From: JACKII01 sp965222315
Lineage (GTDB): Bacteria; Pseudomonadota; Alphaproteobacteria; Bin95
DNA length: 64,000 nt
Assembly (NCBI GenBank): GCA_965222315.1
Contig: OZ244951.1
Span: 1,674,001-1,738,000, forward strand
Direction: 5' to 3'
The translations under genes and the position numbers were made by a program. Of this stretch, positions 43,031 through 52,498 are shown in pieces. The stretch's first letter is position 1. Every line of letters starts with the position of its first letter. The notes under the pieces were generated by a model. The model worked only from the letters and a program-made list of their open reading frames with translations, was not told the origin of the DNA and searched no databases.

Positions 43031-44190
43031 CCAGTCCCTTCGACCGTGCAAAGCGTGTCGTGGTCAAGATCGGCTCGGCTTTGCTGGTCGATCAGGCAAC
43101 CGGGACACCCAGGCAGGCCTGGCTCCACGCCCTGGCCGAGGATCTGGCGGCGTTGCGCGCCGCGGGGATCGAGACCGTTATCGTCTCGTCCGGCGCTATC
43201 GCGCTTGGGCGGCGCAGTCTGAAACTGCCGCGGGGCACGCTGCGGCTGGAGGAAAGCCAGGCCGCGGCGGCGACGGGGCAGATCCGGCTCGCCCACGCTT
43301 ACGAGACTGCGCTGGCGCCGCATGGCATGCCGGTTGCGCAGGTGTTGCTGACCCTCTCCGACAGCGAGATGCGCAGGCGCTACCTCAACGCGCGCAACAC
43401 GCTGGGCATGCTGCTGAAGAAAGGCGCGGTCCCGGTCATCAACGAAAACGACACTATCGCGACGGAAGAAATCCGCTTCGGCGACAATGATCGTCTGGCG
43501 GCGCGTGTGGCGGCGATGATCGAGGCGGACGTGCTGGTGCTGCTCTCGGACATTGACGGGCTCTACACGGGCGATCCGCGGCATGATTCGCATGCGGAAT
43601 TCCTGCCGCACATCCGCGAAATCAACCCGCAGATCGAGGCGATGGCGGGCAAACCTGGGGCCGACGGCTCCGGCGGCATGGTGACCAAGCTGGCGGCGGC
43701 AAAGATCGCGCTCGGTGCGGGCTGCCATATGCTGATCGCGAACGGTCATGCGCCGCACGCCCTTCGGGACCTGCGCAGCAGGCAGGCTCGTTCTACATGG
43801 TTCGAGGCATCGACGACGCCCCGTAATGCCTACAAGAACTGGATCGCCGGCAGCCTGAACCCACGCGGACGATTGCGGGTCGATCCCGGCGCGGCTAACG
43901 CCCTGGCGAAAGGGCGCTCGTTGCTTCCGGCCGGCGTTCGCGCCGCGGAGGGCCATTTCGAGCGGGGCGATGCGGTAGTAATCGCAGACATGGATGGCCA
44001 GGAACTGGCGCGTGGCCTTGTTGCCTATGACAGCGCAGAGGCTGCCAAGGTTTGCGGCCACAAGACCGAAGAGTTGGAGGCACTGCTTGGCTATCGTGGC
44101 CGCGGCGCTATGATTCACCGGGACGATCTGGCGCTGACCAATTTGCGGCTTGGCGCAGGCGCGTCCGAACCGGCAAACAAAGCGGTATAA
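43027..44190 (+). CDS. proB: Glutamate 5-kinase
   Basis: 387 residues. Phosphorylates glutamate, the first step of proline synthesis. The kinase domain shows RVVVKIGSALLVD, VSSGAIALG, INENDTIATEEIRFGDND and LLSDIDGLYTGDP. A C-terminal PUA domain (about 290-375, RLRVDPGAANALAKGRSLL) is present. It is coupled to obgE by ATGA and followed 2 bases later by proA. Confidence 0.96.
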   Translation: MTSPFDRAKRVVVKIGSALLVDQATGTPRQAWLHALAEDLAALRAAGIETVIVSSGAIALGRRSLKLPRGTLRLEESQAAAATGQIRLAHAYETALAPHGMPVAQVLLTLSDSEMRRRYLNARNTLGMLLKKGAVPVINENDTIATEEIRFGDNDRLAARVAAMIEADVLVLLSDIDGLYTGDPRHDSHAEFLPHIREINPQIEAMAGKPGADGSGGMVTKLAAAKIALGAGCHMLIANGHAPHALRDLRSRQARSTWFEASTTPRNAYKNWIAGSLNPRGRLRVDPGAANALAKGRSLLPAGVRAAEGHFERGDAVVIADMDGQELARGLVAYDSAEAAKVCGHKTEELEALLGYRGRGAMIHRDDLALTNLRLGAGASEPANKAV

Positions 44191-44192
44191 GC

Positions 44193-45470
44193 ATGACACA
44201 GCCTTTGACGGATATCGACGCAGACGCCCTGATTGCGGAAATCGGCGCGAAGGCGCGGAAAGCAACCGAAGCCCTCGGCACCGCAACGCCGAAAGCCAAG
44301 ACCGCGGGCTTGCGGGAAGCTGCTGCACGGGTGCGGGCGCGGGCGAACAGCCTGTTGGACGCCAACGCCACCGATTGTGCGCTGGCGGAAAAGAATGGCA
44401 TTAGCGCTGCCTTCATGGACCGGCTGCGCCTGACGCCGGACCGGATTGAGGGCATCGCGCAGGGCCTGGAGGCCGTTGCCGCCCGGCCCGATCCCATTGG
44501 CGCGGCGGATCAGGAATGGACCCAGCCGAATGGCCTGCGCATCAGCCGGGTGCGAGTGCCGCTCGGCGTGGTGGGCGTCATCTATGAGAGCCGCCCGAAC
44601 GTCACCGCAGACGCGGGCGGGCTATGCGTCAAGGCCGGGAACGCGGCGGTGCTGCGTGGCGGCTCCGACAGTTTCGAAAGCTCCGGCGTCCTGATCGAGT
44701 GCATGCGTGAGGGCCTGTCGTCGGCAGGGCTGCCCAGTGACGCCGTCCAGCGCATTCCGACCAAGGACCGCATCGCGGTGGGCGCTATGCTGCGCGGGCG
44801 CGGGGCCATCGACCTGATCGTGCCCCGCGGCGGCAAGGGCCTGACGGAGCGGGTGTTCAATGAAGCCCGCATGCCGGTGATCGGCCATCTGGAGGGGCTG
44901 TGCCATATCTATGTGGACGCGGGCGCGGACCTGGACATGGCCTGCGCCATCACCGTCAACGCCAAGATGCGCCGCACCGGCATTTGCGGTGCGGCGGAGA
45001 CGCTGCTGGTCGACCGGCGGGCGGCGGACAGCCATTTGCAGCCGCTCATCGATTCCCTGCTCGCCGCTGGTTGTGCCGTGCGTGGCGATGACCTGAGCCA
45101 GGCGGTGGACCCGCGGGTGACCCCCGCGGTGGAAAGCGATTGGCGCACCGAGTACCTGGACACAATCATTGCTGTCCGGGTGGTGGATGGTGTCGAAGGC
45201 GCAATGGCGCATATTAACGAGTACGGCTCTCATCACACCGATTCGATCATTACCGACGACCAGACGGTCGCCGGCCGCTTCATCCGGGAGGTGGACAGCG
45301 CCATCGTCCTGCATAATGCCTCCACCCAGTTCGCCGATGGCGGCGAGTTCGGCTTCGGTGCGGAGATCGGCATTTCCACCGACAAGTTCCACGCCCGTGG
45401 CCCGGTCGGTGCCGACCAGCTTACCAGCTACAAGTACGTGGTGCAGGGCAATGGTCAAACGCGGCCCTGA
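44193..45470 (+). CDS. proA: Gamma-glutamyl phosphate reductase
   Basis: 425 residues. Reduces glutamyl phosphate to the semialdehyde with NADPH. Motifs: GVIYESRPNVTADA, LRGGSDSFESS, VPRGGKGL, and the catalytic Cys in RRTGICGAAETLL. The start at 44193 is set by the proB stop; longer readings go through proB. Confidence 0.96.
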   Translation: MTQPLTDIDADALIAEIGAKARKATEALGTATPKAKTAGLREAAARVRARANSLLDANATDCALAEKNGISAAFMDRLRLTPDRIEGIAQGLEAVAARPDPIGAADQEWTQPNGLRISRVRVPLGVVGVIYESRPNVTADAGGLCVKAGNAAVLRGGSDSFESSGVLIECMREGLSSAGLPSDAVQRIPTKDRIAVGAMLRGRGAIDLIVPRGGKGLTERVFNEARMPVIGHLEGLCHIYVDAGADLDMACAITVNAKMRRTGICGAAETLLVDRRAADSHLQPLIDSLLAAGCAVRGDDLSQAVDPRVTPAVESDWRTEYLDTIIAVRVVDGVEGAMAHINEYGSHHTDSIITDDQTVAGRFIREVDSAIVLHNASTQFADGGEFGFGAEIGISTDKFHARGPVGADQLTSYKYVVQGNGQTRP

Positions 45471-45482
45471 GCACTCACGGGA

Positions 45483-46133
45483 ATGACGATGCGCGTTCCG
45501 GTTGCTCCCAGCATCCAGGGGCTGGGCCGCAAAGGCGGAGGGCGGATCGGCCTGCTCGGCGGCTCGTTCAACCCCGCGCATGAGGGGCACCTGTACATCT
45601 CGCGGGAGGCCCTGAAGCGCTTGCGGCTTAATGCGGTTTGGTGGCTGGTCTCTCCCCAAAACCCGCTAAAGGTCTCCGATGACATGGCGCCGTTGTCGGC
45701 TCGGATGGCGTCGGCTGAGGCGATGGCCCGGCACCCCCGCATTCACGCGACCGATATCGAACAGCACCTCCGCACCCGCTATACTGCGGACACGCTGACG
45801 ATGTTGAAGGCCCGCTTCCCCGGCACCCATTTTGTTTGGCTCATGGGCGCAGACAACCTTATCCAATTGCCCCGTTGGGCGCGGTGGCAGAAAATTGCGG
45901 AGTCCGTTCCCATTGCAGTGTTCGGGCGCCCCGCTTATTCTTCCCGCGCCATGCTAGGCAAGGTAGCCCAACGATATGCGCGGAAGCGTGTTGATGCGGC
46001 AGATGCGGGCCGGTTGGCCGGTCTTTCGCCGCCGGCATGGGCGTTTTTTCCGATCAAGTTGCACACCGCCTCGTCTACCGCCCTGCGCGAAGCAGGTCTG
46101 TCGGCAGCGGATTTTGGAGGATCCAAACAATAG
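45483..46133 (+). CDS. nadD: Nicotinate-nucleotide adenylyltransferase
   Basis: 216 residues. Adenylates nicotinate mononucleotide in NAD synthesis. IGLLGGSFNPAHEGHLYISREAL contains the nucleotidyltransferase GxFxPxHxGH motif, and HTASSTALR replaces the usual ISSTEIR near the end. The start may be the second ATG at 45489. It sits next to rsfS as in most proteobacteria. Confidence 0.95.
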   Translation: MTMRVPVAPSIQGLGRKGGGRIGLLGGSFNPAHEGHLYISREALKRLRLNAVWWLVSPQNPLKVSDDMAPLSARMASAEAMARHPRIHATDIEQHLRTRYTADTLTMLKARFPGTHFVWLMGADNLIQLPRWARWQKIAESVPIAVFGRPAYSSRAMLGKVAQRYARKRVDAADAGRLAGLSPPAWAFFPIKLHTASSTALREAGLSAADFGGSKQ

Positions 46134-46558
46134 AACCCAACCTTGAAACGCAGGAGACACCCGTCTCCGCGGCCGCTCCCCAAACGGCAAAAGGGAAGAA
46201 GCCTGCCGGCGCGAAATTGCTGGCGCGCATTCTTGAAGTCCTCGACGACAACAAGGCCGAGGACGTCGTCACCATCGACCTGGCGGAGAAAAGCCCGCTG
46301 GCTGACTACATGATAGTTGCAAGCGGCCGCTCTCAGCGCCAGGTGCAGGCGCTTGCGGATTATGTTGGCCGGGCGGTCAAGGAGACAGCCGCTCGCGTCA
46401 AGGTCGAAGGTCAGGCTCAAGGGGATTGGGTTCTGATCGACGCGGGCGACGTGGTCGTTCATCTGTTCCGGCCTGAAGTCCGCGCGTTCTATAAGGTCGA
46501 GGCCATGTGGGGCCTGACAACGCCAGAGACGGCGCACAGCAACTTCGCAACACAATAG
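46130..46558 (+). CDS. rsfS: Ribosomal silencing factor RsfS
   Basis: About 142 residues: ILEVLDDNKAEDVVTIDLAEKS, DYMIVASGRSQRQVQALADYV, GDWVLIDAGDVVVHLFRPEVR, the RsfS/Iojap signature; it binds uL14 and blocks subunit joining. No ATG, GTG or TTG occurs in frame between an ATG at 46037 (inside nadD) and the conserved core. A GGAGG at 46116-46120 points to ATA at 46130 as the start, which is unusual. Confidence 0.88.
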   Translation: MEPNLETQETPVSAAAPQTAKGKKPAGAKLLARILEVLDDNKAEDVVTIDLAEKSPLADYMIVASGRSQRQVQALADYVGRAVKETAARVKVEGQAQGDWVLIDAGDVVVHLFRPEVRAFYKVEAMWGLTTPETAHSNFATQ

Positions 46559-46573
46559 GGGCGGGGAGCGGTT

Positions 46574-47032
46574 ATGCGGATCGTGATTGCCGCCGTGGGG
46601 CGTCTGCGGCGGGGCGCGGTTCACGACCTGATCGCCACCTACCAGAAACGGATCGTCTGGCCGCTTGAAATTCGCGAACTGCAGGAAAGGCGGCAATCGC
46701 CGCCCGGCGGTTTAATAGCCGCAGAGGCGGCGCTTCTTTTGCAAGCACTGCCCGAATCTGGTCCGGTTGTCGCCTTGGACGAACGAGGCGACGATCTTTC
46801 CAGCAATGCTTTCGCAAATCTCCTTTCAACATGGCGGGACGGCGGCGAGCCCGCCTGTGGCTTTGCCATTGGTGGAGCGGACGGCTTGCATGAAAGCATC
46901 CGGGCGCGCGCTACACGAACCGTCCGCTTTGGCCGACAGACCTGGCCGCACATGCTGGCCCGCGCCATGCTGGTCGAGCAGATTTACCGGGCACAGCAAA
47001 TTCTGGCCGGGCATCCCTACCACCGGGAATGA
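46574..47032 (+). CDS. rlmH: 23S rRNA m3-Psi1915 methyltransferase RlmH
   Basis: 152 residues. MRIVIAAVGRLRRG at the start, LDERGDDLSSNAFA, FAIGGADGL and the C-terminal LVEQIYRAQQILAGHPYHRE, the trefoil-knot SAM site. It methylates pseudouridine 1915 on 70S ribosomes. GCGGGGAGCGG precedes the ATG. Confidence 0.95.
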   Translation: MRIVIAAVGRLRRGAVHDLIATYQKRIVWPLEIRELQERRQSPPGGLIAAEAALLLQALPESGPVVALDERGDDLSSNAFANLLSTWRDGGEPACGFAIGGADGLHESIRARATRTVRFGRQTWPHMLARAMLVEQIYRAQQILAGHPYHRE

Positions 47033-47035
47033 ATC

Positions 47036-48253
47036 ATGAGCCGCCGTGCCGCGCGGCTCGGTACCGCCGCGCTGGCGCTCGCCCTGCTGACAGCCGCGGC
47101 CGAAACCACCGATCCGGAACGCCGCGCTACTGAAGGCGAACTCCAGCAGACCGAAGAATCGTTGCGGCAGGCGGAGGCCGAGCGGCAGGCCCGCCTCGGC
47201 AAACAGACTGCCTTGCAAAGCGAGTTGCTGACGCTCAGCACTGCGATGCAGGTGGCGGTCGCCGATCTGCGGCAGCATGAGAAGACCATCGTTGCAATCG
47301 GCGAGAGCCTGGAAGACCTGGAAGACCAGCGGAACGCCCGTCAGGCGGAGTTGGAGCAGCGGCGGGTGCAGGCCGGCAGCGTGGTGGCGGCCCTTGTCCG
47401 CCTGACCGCCCTGCCGCCGGAGGCCGCCCTGATGGGCCATGGCAGCAGCGACGACCGGCTTCGCACCGCCTTGCTGCTGCGCGGACTGGCGCCGCGGCTG
47501 GAGGCGAGAGCGGCCTTGCTGGCGGACGATATCGCCAATATTCACAAGGCCGAAGCCAAGATCGCCGCAGAGCGGGAACGTCTCGCAACGGCGAAGCGGG
47601 ACCTGGAGCGGCGCTATCTCTCCCTGGCCGAGGTGGTCAAACAGAAAGACCAACTGTTGGCCGAACAGGCCGATTCCGCCGACAGAACCGCCGCGATTGC
47701 CAAGCGGTTGGCGAAGAGTGCGGCGAGCCTCCGTGAACTGCTGGGCCGGATCGATGCGGAGCGCGCGGCGCGGCTGGCAGCGATCAAGGCAGAGCGGCAA
47801 CGGCGCAGCGCCCGGGCGCTGGCGCGCGGGCTGGAACCGGCCGCTCCCGATGGAGCGCCGCTTTGGCTCGCAGGGCTGGTGGGCCGGGAAGGCGGGCTGA
47901 TCGCGCCGGTCAGCGGGCAGGTGATCTACCGCTTCGGAGAGGGGCAGGGGCGGTTCACCGAGGGCGTGACCCTGGCGGCAGCGCCGGACACGCCGGTGTT
48001 ATCCCCGGCGGATGGCCGCGTGGTCTATGCTGGTCCCTTCCGCGACTATGGCATATTACTGATCATCGAACATGGCGGCGGTTTTCACTCTGTCCTGACC
48101 GGACTGGGTGACAGTAGTATGGTGGCTGGCCAATGGGTCTTGGGCGGTGAGCCGTTGGGCCTGACAGCCGGGCATGGCTCGCTTTATGTCGAGATCCGGC
48201 AGAATGGGTCGCCAATCGATCCGCTGGCCTGGTTTACGGTCGACCGCAGTTAG
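47036..48253 (+). CDS. EnvC-like murein hydrolase activator
   Basis: 405 residues: signal peptide (LALALLTAAAETT), a long coiled coil (about 25-260, many Glu/Arg/Leu heptads), and a C-terminal LytM/M23 domain (about 285-400: GLIAPVSGQVIYRFGEG, LSPADGRVVYAGPFRDYG, YVEIRQNGSPIDPLAWF). The catalytic zinc residues of active M23 enzymes (HxxxD, HxH) are not there, as in EnvC, which activates amidases at the septum. Confidence 0.9.
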   Translation: MSRRAARLGTAALALALLTAAAETTDPERRATEGELQQTEESLRQAEAERQARLGKQTALQSELLTLSTAMQVAVADLRQHEKTIVAIGESLEDLEDQRNARQAELEQRRVQAGSVVAALVRLTALPPEAALMGHGSSDDRLRTALLLRGLAPRLEARAALLADDIANIHKAEAKIAAERERLATAKRDLERRYLSLAEVVKQKDQLLAEQADSADRTAAIAKRLAKSAASLRELLGRIDAERAARLAAIKAERQRRSARALARGLEPAAPDGAPLWLAGLVGREGGLIAPVSGQVIYRFGEGQGRFTEGVTLAAAPDTPVLSPADGRVVYAGPFRDYGILLIIEHGGGFHSVLTGLGDSSMVAGQWVLGGEPLGLTAGHGSLYVEIRQNGSPIDPLAWFTVDRS

Positions 48254-48289
48254 CCTGCGGTGGCCATTTTGAATGAATGGGAGACACGG

Positions 48290-49558
48290 ATGCTTCGCAG
48301 CGCTGGAATGGTGCTTGTTGCCGGAATGCTGGCGTTCGCCGGTGGCTCGGCAAGCGCACAGGGCAAGTCATCAGAGACCTACCGCTACCTGAACCTGTTT
48401 GGCGACGTGTTCGAACGGGTGCGGGCGCAGTATGTGGAGGAAGTGTCGGACGAAGAGCTGATCGAGGCGGCCATTAACGGCATGCTTTCGTCCCTCGACC
48501 CGCACTCCAGCTACCTCAATCCCGAGAATTTTGAGGACATGCAGGTCCAGACAAAGGGCGAGTTCGGCGGTCTCGGCATCGAAGTCACCATGGAAAACGG
48601 CCTGGTCAAGGTGGTCTCCCCCATCGACGACACGCCCGCCTTCAGGGCCGGCTTGCAGCCGGGCGACTATATCAGCCATCTGGACGGCGAACCGGTCCTG
48701 GGCCTGACCTTGGCCGAGGCGGTCGAGAAGATGCGCGGTGCCCCGGATACGGACCTGACGCTGACCATCCGCCGTGGCGAGGAAAAGCCCTTCGACGTCA
48801 CGCTGACACGCGCGGTCATCAAGATCCAGTCCGCCCGCTCGCGGCTGGAGGGCGATATCGGCTACCTGCGCATCACCAGTTTCAATCAGCAGACGACGAC
48901 GTTGTTGAACGAGGCGGTCGAAAGCCTGCGTAAGGAGGCGCCGGACGGCAAGCTGAGCGGGCTGGTGCTCGACCTGCGCAACAATCCCGGCGGCTTGCTG
49001 AACGAAGCGATTTCAGTGTCCGATGCCTTCCTGGACCGCGGCGAGATCGTCTCCACCCGTGGCCGGGACAAGGAAGGCGCCCAGCGATTCAACGCCAAGG
49101 AAGGGGACGTGCTGAACGGCCTGCCCATGGTGGTGCTGATCAATGGCGGCTCCGCCTCCGCGTCGGAGATTGTCGCGGGCGCGCTACAGGATCATCGGCG
49201 GGCGATCATTTTGGGAACGCAGTCCTTTGGCAAGGGCTCGGTACAGACCATCCAGGCAATCCCCGGCCATGGTGCCATCCGCCTGACGACGGCGCGTTAC
49301 TACACGCCATCCGGCACCTCGATCCAGGCTAAGGGGGTGGTGCCCGACATTGAAGTAAAGCCTGCGCGGATTGAGGAGATCGACGACTCGGCCCGCCGGC
49401 GGGAGGCGGACCTCCGCGGCGCGCTCGACAGTTCGGGCAATGATGGTGAGGAGGGTGAAGCCGACAAGGCAGCCAAAGCAGCGCCGGTTGACTATCAGTT
49501 GGAGCGGGCGCTCGACCTTTTGCGAGGCATTTCCCTCTACAACCAGAAACAAGGTTAA
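48290..49558 (+). CDS. ctpA: C-terminal processing serine protease (S41, CtpA-like)
   Basis: 422 residues: signal peptide ending ASAQ, PDZ domain (LGIEVTMENGLVKVVSPIDD, AGLQPGDYISHLDGEP), and the S41 core with GGSASASEIVAGAL (Ser) and LGTQSFGKGSVQT (Lys of the dyad). It cleaves periplasmic proteins and regulates cell-wall hydrolases, a fitting neighbour of the EnvC-like gene. I chose the ATG after GGGAGAC. Confidence 0.93.
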   Translation: MLRSAGMVLVAGMLAFAGGSASAQGKSSETYRYLNLFGDVFERVRAQYVEEVSDEELIEAAINGMLSSLDPHSSYLNPENFEDMQVQTKGEFGGLGIEVTMENGLVKVVSPIDDTPAFRAGLQPGDYISHLDGEPVLGLTLAEAVEKMRGAPDTDLTLTIRRGEEKPFDVTLTRAVIKIQSARSRLEGDIGYLRITSFNQQTTTLLNEAVESLRKEAPDGKLSGLVLDLRNNPGGLLNEAISVSDAFLDRGEIVSTRGRDKEGAQRFNAKEGDVLNGLPMVVLINGGSASASEIVAGALQDHRRAIILGTQSFGKGSVQTIQAIPGHGAIRLTTARYYTPSGTSIQAKGVVPDIEVKPARIEEIDDSARRREADLRGALDSSGNDGEEGEADKAAKAAPVDYQLERALDLLRGISLYNQKQG

Positions 49559-49565
49559 GGACCCG

Positions 49566-50051
49566 ATGCCGATACGCGCAGCGGATCTGCCGTACCGTCC
49601 CTGCGTCGGCGTCATGCTGGTCAATTCGTCCGGCATGATCTGGGTCGGGCGGCGGCTGGATACCCCCAATGGCTGGCAGATGCCGCAAGGCGGCATCGAT
49701 GAGGGAGAGCGTCCGTGCGACGCTGCGCTCCGGGAGTTGCATGAGGAGATTGGCACCGACAAGGCTGAGATTATCGCGGAAAGTCAGACATGGCACCGGT
49801 ACGACCTGCCGCCGTACCTGCTCGGCAAGGCGTGGAAGGGAAGGTACCGCGGGCAGGAGCAGCGTTGGTTCCTGCTTCGGTTCAAGGGATGTGACAGCGA
49901 CATTGATATCGCCACCGACCATCCGGAGTTCGATGCTTGGCAGTGGGTAGCGCCCGGTGCGCTCAGCAGCCTGATTGTTCCGTTCAAACGCGCCGTCTAT
50001 GAGCAGGTGGTGGCCGAGTTCTGGCCGCAACTCGATACCATTTCGCAATAG
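49566..50051 (+). CDS. rppH: RNA pyrophosphohydrolase RppH
   Basis: 161 residues. Removes pyrophosphate from mRNA 5' ends. PYRPCVGVMLVN, WQMPQGGIDEGE and the Nudix box GIDEGERPCDAALRELHEEIG are visible, plus KRYRGQEQRWFL-like KGRYRGQEQRWFLL. It follows ctpA by 7 bases. Confidence 0.95.
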   Translation: MPIRAADLPYRPCVGVMLVNSSGMIWVGRRLDTPNGWQMPQGGIDEGERPCDAALRELHEEIGTDKAEIIAESQTWHRYDLPPYLLGKAWKGRYRGQEQRWFLLRFKGCDSDIDIATDHPEFDAWQWVAPGALSSLIVPFKRAVYEQVVAEFWPQLDTISQ

Positions 50052-50066
50052 ATCGAAGTACGTGCC

Positions 50067-51260
50067 ATGACAGAAGACACCCTGCCCCTCGCCGGTATCC
50101 GCGTGCTGGAGTTCTGCCACACGATCATGGGACCGACCGCGGGCGTGATTCTGGGTGATCTGGGTGCGGACGTGATCAAGATCGAACCCGCCCCAGCCGG
50201 CGACAAGACCCGCCGTTTGCCCGGCTTTGCCTCCGGCTTCTTCACCGCCTTCAACCGCAACAAGCGCGGCATCTGCCTGGACCTGAAGAGCGAGGCCGGA
50301 CTCGCGGTCGCCCACAAGCTCATCAGCCAGTGCGATATGCTGTTCGAGAACTATGGCCCCGGCACGATGGAGCGCCTCGGCTGCGGCTACGATCAGGTCA
50401 AGCACCTGAACGAGGGCCTGATCTACGGCGCGCTGAAAGGCTTCCTTTCCGGCCCCTATGAGCACCGCCCGGCGCTGGATGAGGTGGTGCAGTTCATGGG
50501 CGGGCTCGCCTACATGACCGGGCCGCCGGGCCGGCCGGTGCGGGCCGGCACCAGCGTCATCGACATGATGGGCGGCACCATGGCCGTGGTCGGCGCGCTG
50601 GCCGCGCTGGAGGAGCGCAAACGCACCGGCAAGGGCCAGTTCATCAAGAGCGCGCTGTTCGAGAGCACCGCCTGGCTGATGACCCAGCACATGGCGGGCG
50701 AGAAAATCACGGGCAGGGAAATGCCGCCCATGCCCGCGCGTGAGGGCGCTTGGGCGGTTTATGAACTGTTCGAGACCCGCGACGGCCAGCCGATCTTCAT
50801 CGGCATCACGTCCGACAATCACTGGCAGCGCTTCTGCAAGGAATTCGGGCGGGAAGACCTGCTTGACGACCCGGACTATGCCACCAACGAGGCGCGCGTG
50901 GCGATGCGGCCGACCTTGCTGCCGCTGGTGGCGGAACTCGTCAAGCCGCATTCCATGGAAGAGATGGTGGCGATTGCCGAGCGTATCGGCATCCCCTTCG
51001 CGCCGGTGGCGGAGACCAGGCACCTGCATGGTGATGCGCATCTGAATGCGGGCCGCGGTATGCTTCCCGTTAACATGCCGAACGGCGATCCCGTAAAGCT
51101 GCCCCGCCTGCCTATGGAGATGAGCGGCCACGACCTCGGCCTGTTCCGCCAGCCGCCCGCAATTGGCGAGCACACGGCGGAAGTGATGCTGGAGGCAGGC
51201 TACTCCCAGGCTGAAATCGACGAGTTGGCCGGGCAGGGTGCGGTGGTGCTGGAGCACTAG
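50067..51260 (+). CDS. CaiB/BaiF-type CoA-transferase (family III)
   Basis: 397 residues. Transfers CoA between acyl groups. Motifs: GIRVLEFCHTIMGPTAG, ADVIKIEPAPAGDKTR, FTAFNRNKRGICLDLK, and the catalytic Asp in AGTSVIDMMGGTMAV. The acyl substrate cannot be assigned from sequence. Confidence 0.92.
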   Translation: MTEDTLPLAGIRVLEFCHTIMGPTAGVILGDLGADVIKIEPAPAGDKTRRLPGFASGFFTAFNRNKRGICLDLKSEAGLAVAHKLISQCDMLFENYGPGTMERLGCGYDQVKHLNEGLIYGALKGFLSGPYEHRPALDEVVQFMGGLAYMTGPPGRPVRAGTSVIDMMGGTMAVVGALAALEERKRTGKGQFIKSALFESTAWLMTQHMAGEKITGREMPPMPAREGAWAVYELFETRDGQPIFIGITSDNHWQRFCKEFGREDLLDDPDYATNEARVAMRPTLLPLVAELVKPHSMEEMVAIAERIGIPFAPVAETRHLHGDAHLNAGRGMLPVNMPNGDPVKLPRLPMEMSGHDLGLFRQPPAIGEHTAEVMLEAGYSQAEIDELAGQGAVVLEH

Positions 51261-51368
51261 ATGGTTGCCGGTTTCCCTTGATCACCACTGTGTGTCGCGA
51301 AGGGTAAGTCAGCGTATCGAAGGGGCCAGCAGCGCCCTATGCCATAGCCCCTTCCGGAAGGAGTCATC

Positions 51369-52343
51369 ATGAAAGTCCACATTCTCGACGACTGGTTCGA
51401 CACGCTGCGCCACCTGCCGTGCTTCACCAAGCTGGACGGCCACGACGTCATCATCTGGAACGATCACGTCCAGGAGACGGACGCGCTGGCCGAAAGGCTC
51501 AAGGATGCGGAGGCCGTCTGCCTGTTCCGGGAGCGAACCAAGATTCAGGCCGACTTGCTGGCGCGCCTGCCGAACCTGAAGCTGATCAGCCAGCGCAGCG
51601 TCTTTCCGCACATCGACGTGCCCGCCTGCACCGAGCATGGCGTGCTGCTCTGTTCCGACCAGCATTCGGACACGCCATCCTACGCCGCCGCGGAACTGAC
51701 ATTCGGCCTGGTCCTGGCCGCCATGCGCCAGATCCCGCAGCAGATGGAATCGCTGAAGGCCGGGAACTGGCAGATGGGCGTCGGCCACTCGGTCCGGCAC
51801 AAAACCATGGGCATCTGGTCTTACGGGCGGCTCGGCAAGGCGGTGGCGAAATACGCCAAAGCCTTCGATATGGACGTGCAGGTCTGGGGCGGCGAGGAAT
51901 CCTGCGCCGAGGCGGTGGCGGACGGTTTCCGCAAGGCCGAGACCCGCGAGGCCTTCTTCGCCACGTCGGACGTGGTCTGCCTGCTGGTCCGGCTTTATCC
52001 CGCCACCCGTGGCATGTTCACGGCGAGTGACCTTGCGCTGATGAAGCCGGACTCGCTACTGGTCAACACCAGCCGTGCGCCCCTGATCGAGGAGGGCGCG
52101 CTTTACGAGGCGCTGAAGGCCGGCCGCCCCGGCATGGCCGCCGTCGACGTGTTCGAGCAGGAGCCGGTTGGCTCGGAAGGCCACCCGATGCTGACCCTGC
52201 CGAACGTGGTCGCGACCCCGCATATCGGCTACGTCACCAGCGAAGAGTACGAGACCCAATTCCAGGCGATCTTCGACCAGGTTGTGGCATTCGATCAGGG
52301 CCAGCCGATCAATGTCATTAATGCAGAGGCGTCGAAGACGTAA
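51369..52343 (+). CDS. D-2-hydroxyacid dehydrogenase
   Basis: 324 residues. NAD-dependent. The Rossmann loop reads MGIWSYGRLGKAVAKYA, where the family usually has GxGxxG; the second Gly is Ser. Catalytic Arg is in NTSRAPLIEEGAL, Glu in DVFEQEP and His in TPHIGYVTSEE. Related to phosphoglycerate dehydrogenase but without an ACT domain. Confidence 0.9.
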   Translation: MKVHILDDWFDTLRHLPCFTKLDGHDVIIWNDHVQETDALAERLKDAEAVCLFRERTKIQADLLARLPNLKLISQRSVFPHIDVPACTEHGVLLCSDQHSDTPSYAAAELTFGLVLAAMRQIPQQMESLKAGNWQMGVGHSVRHKTMGIWSYGRLGKAVAKYAKAFDMDVQVWGGEESCAEAVADGFRKAETREAFFATSDVVCLLVRLYPATRGMFTASDLALMKPDSLLVNTSRAPLIEEGALYEALKAGRPGMAAVDVFEQEPVGSEGHPMLTLPNVVATPHIGYVTSEEYETQFQAIFDQVVAFDQGQPINVINAEASKT

Positions 52344-52365
52344 GGGGCCATCTCCAACTCCCCCT

Positions 52366-52464
52366 CCCCAGCGAAAGCTGGGGCCCATTCCATTGGCGTT
52401 TGAGCCGAAGCGCCTGGCGCTGCTATTGATAGGTCTCCGGAATGGATCCCCGCTCAAGGCGGGG
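52366..52464. repeat. Intergenic repeat with two hairpins between convergent genes
   Basis: CCCCAGC-GAAA-GCTGGGG (52366-52383) and CCCCGC...GCGGGG (52448-52464). The block is flanked by CCATTCC and GGAATGG, so the whole block is also an inverted repeat. It probably terminates both convergent transcripts and resembles dispersed alphaproteobacterial intergenic repeats. Confidence 0.6.
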
Positions 52465-52498
52465 AAGGTGAGCGGGTAAAGCGAAAAGGGCGAGGCAA

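Noticed and set aside
49329..51257. A 642-codon minus-strand open reading
   Set aside because: It is fully antisense to ctpA, rppH and the CoA-transferase, is rich in His/Arg/Gln as expected from a shadow of high-GC codons, and shows no domain.
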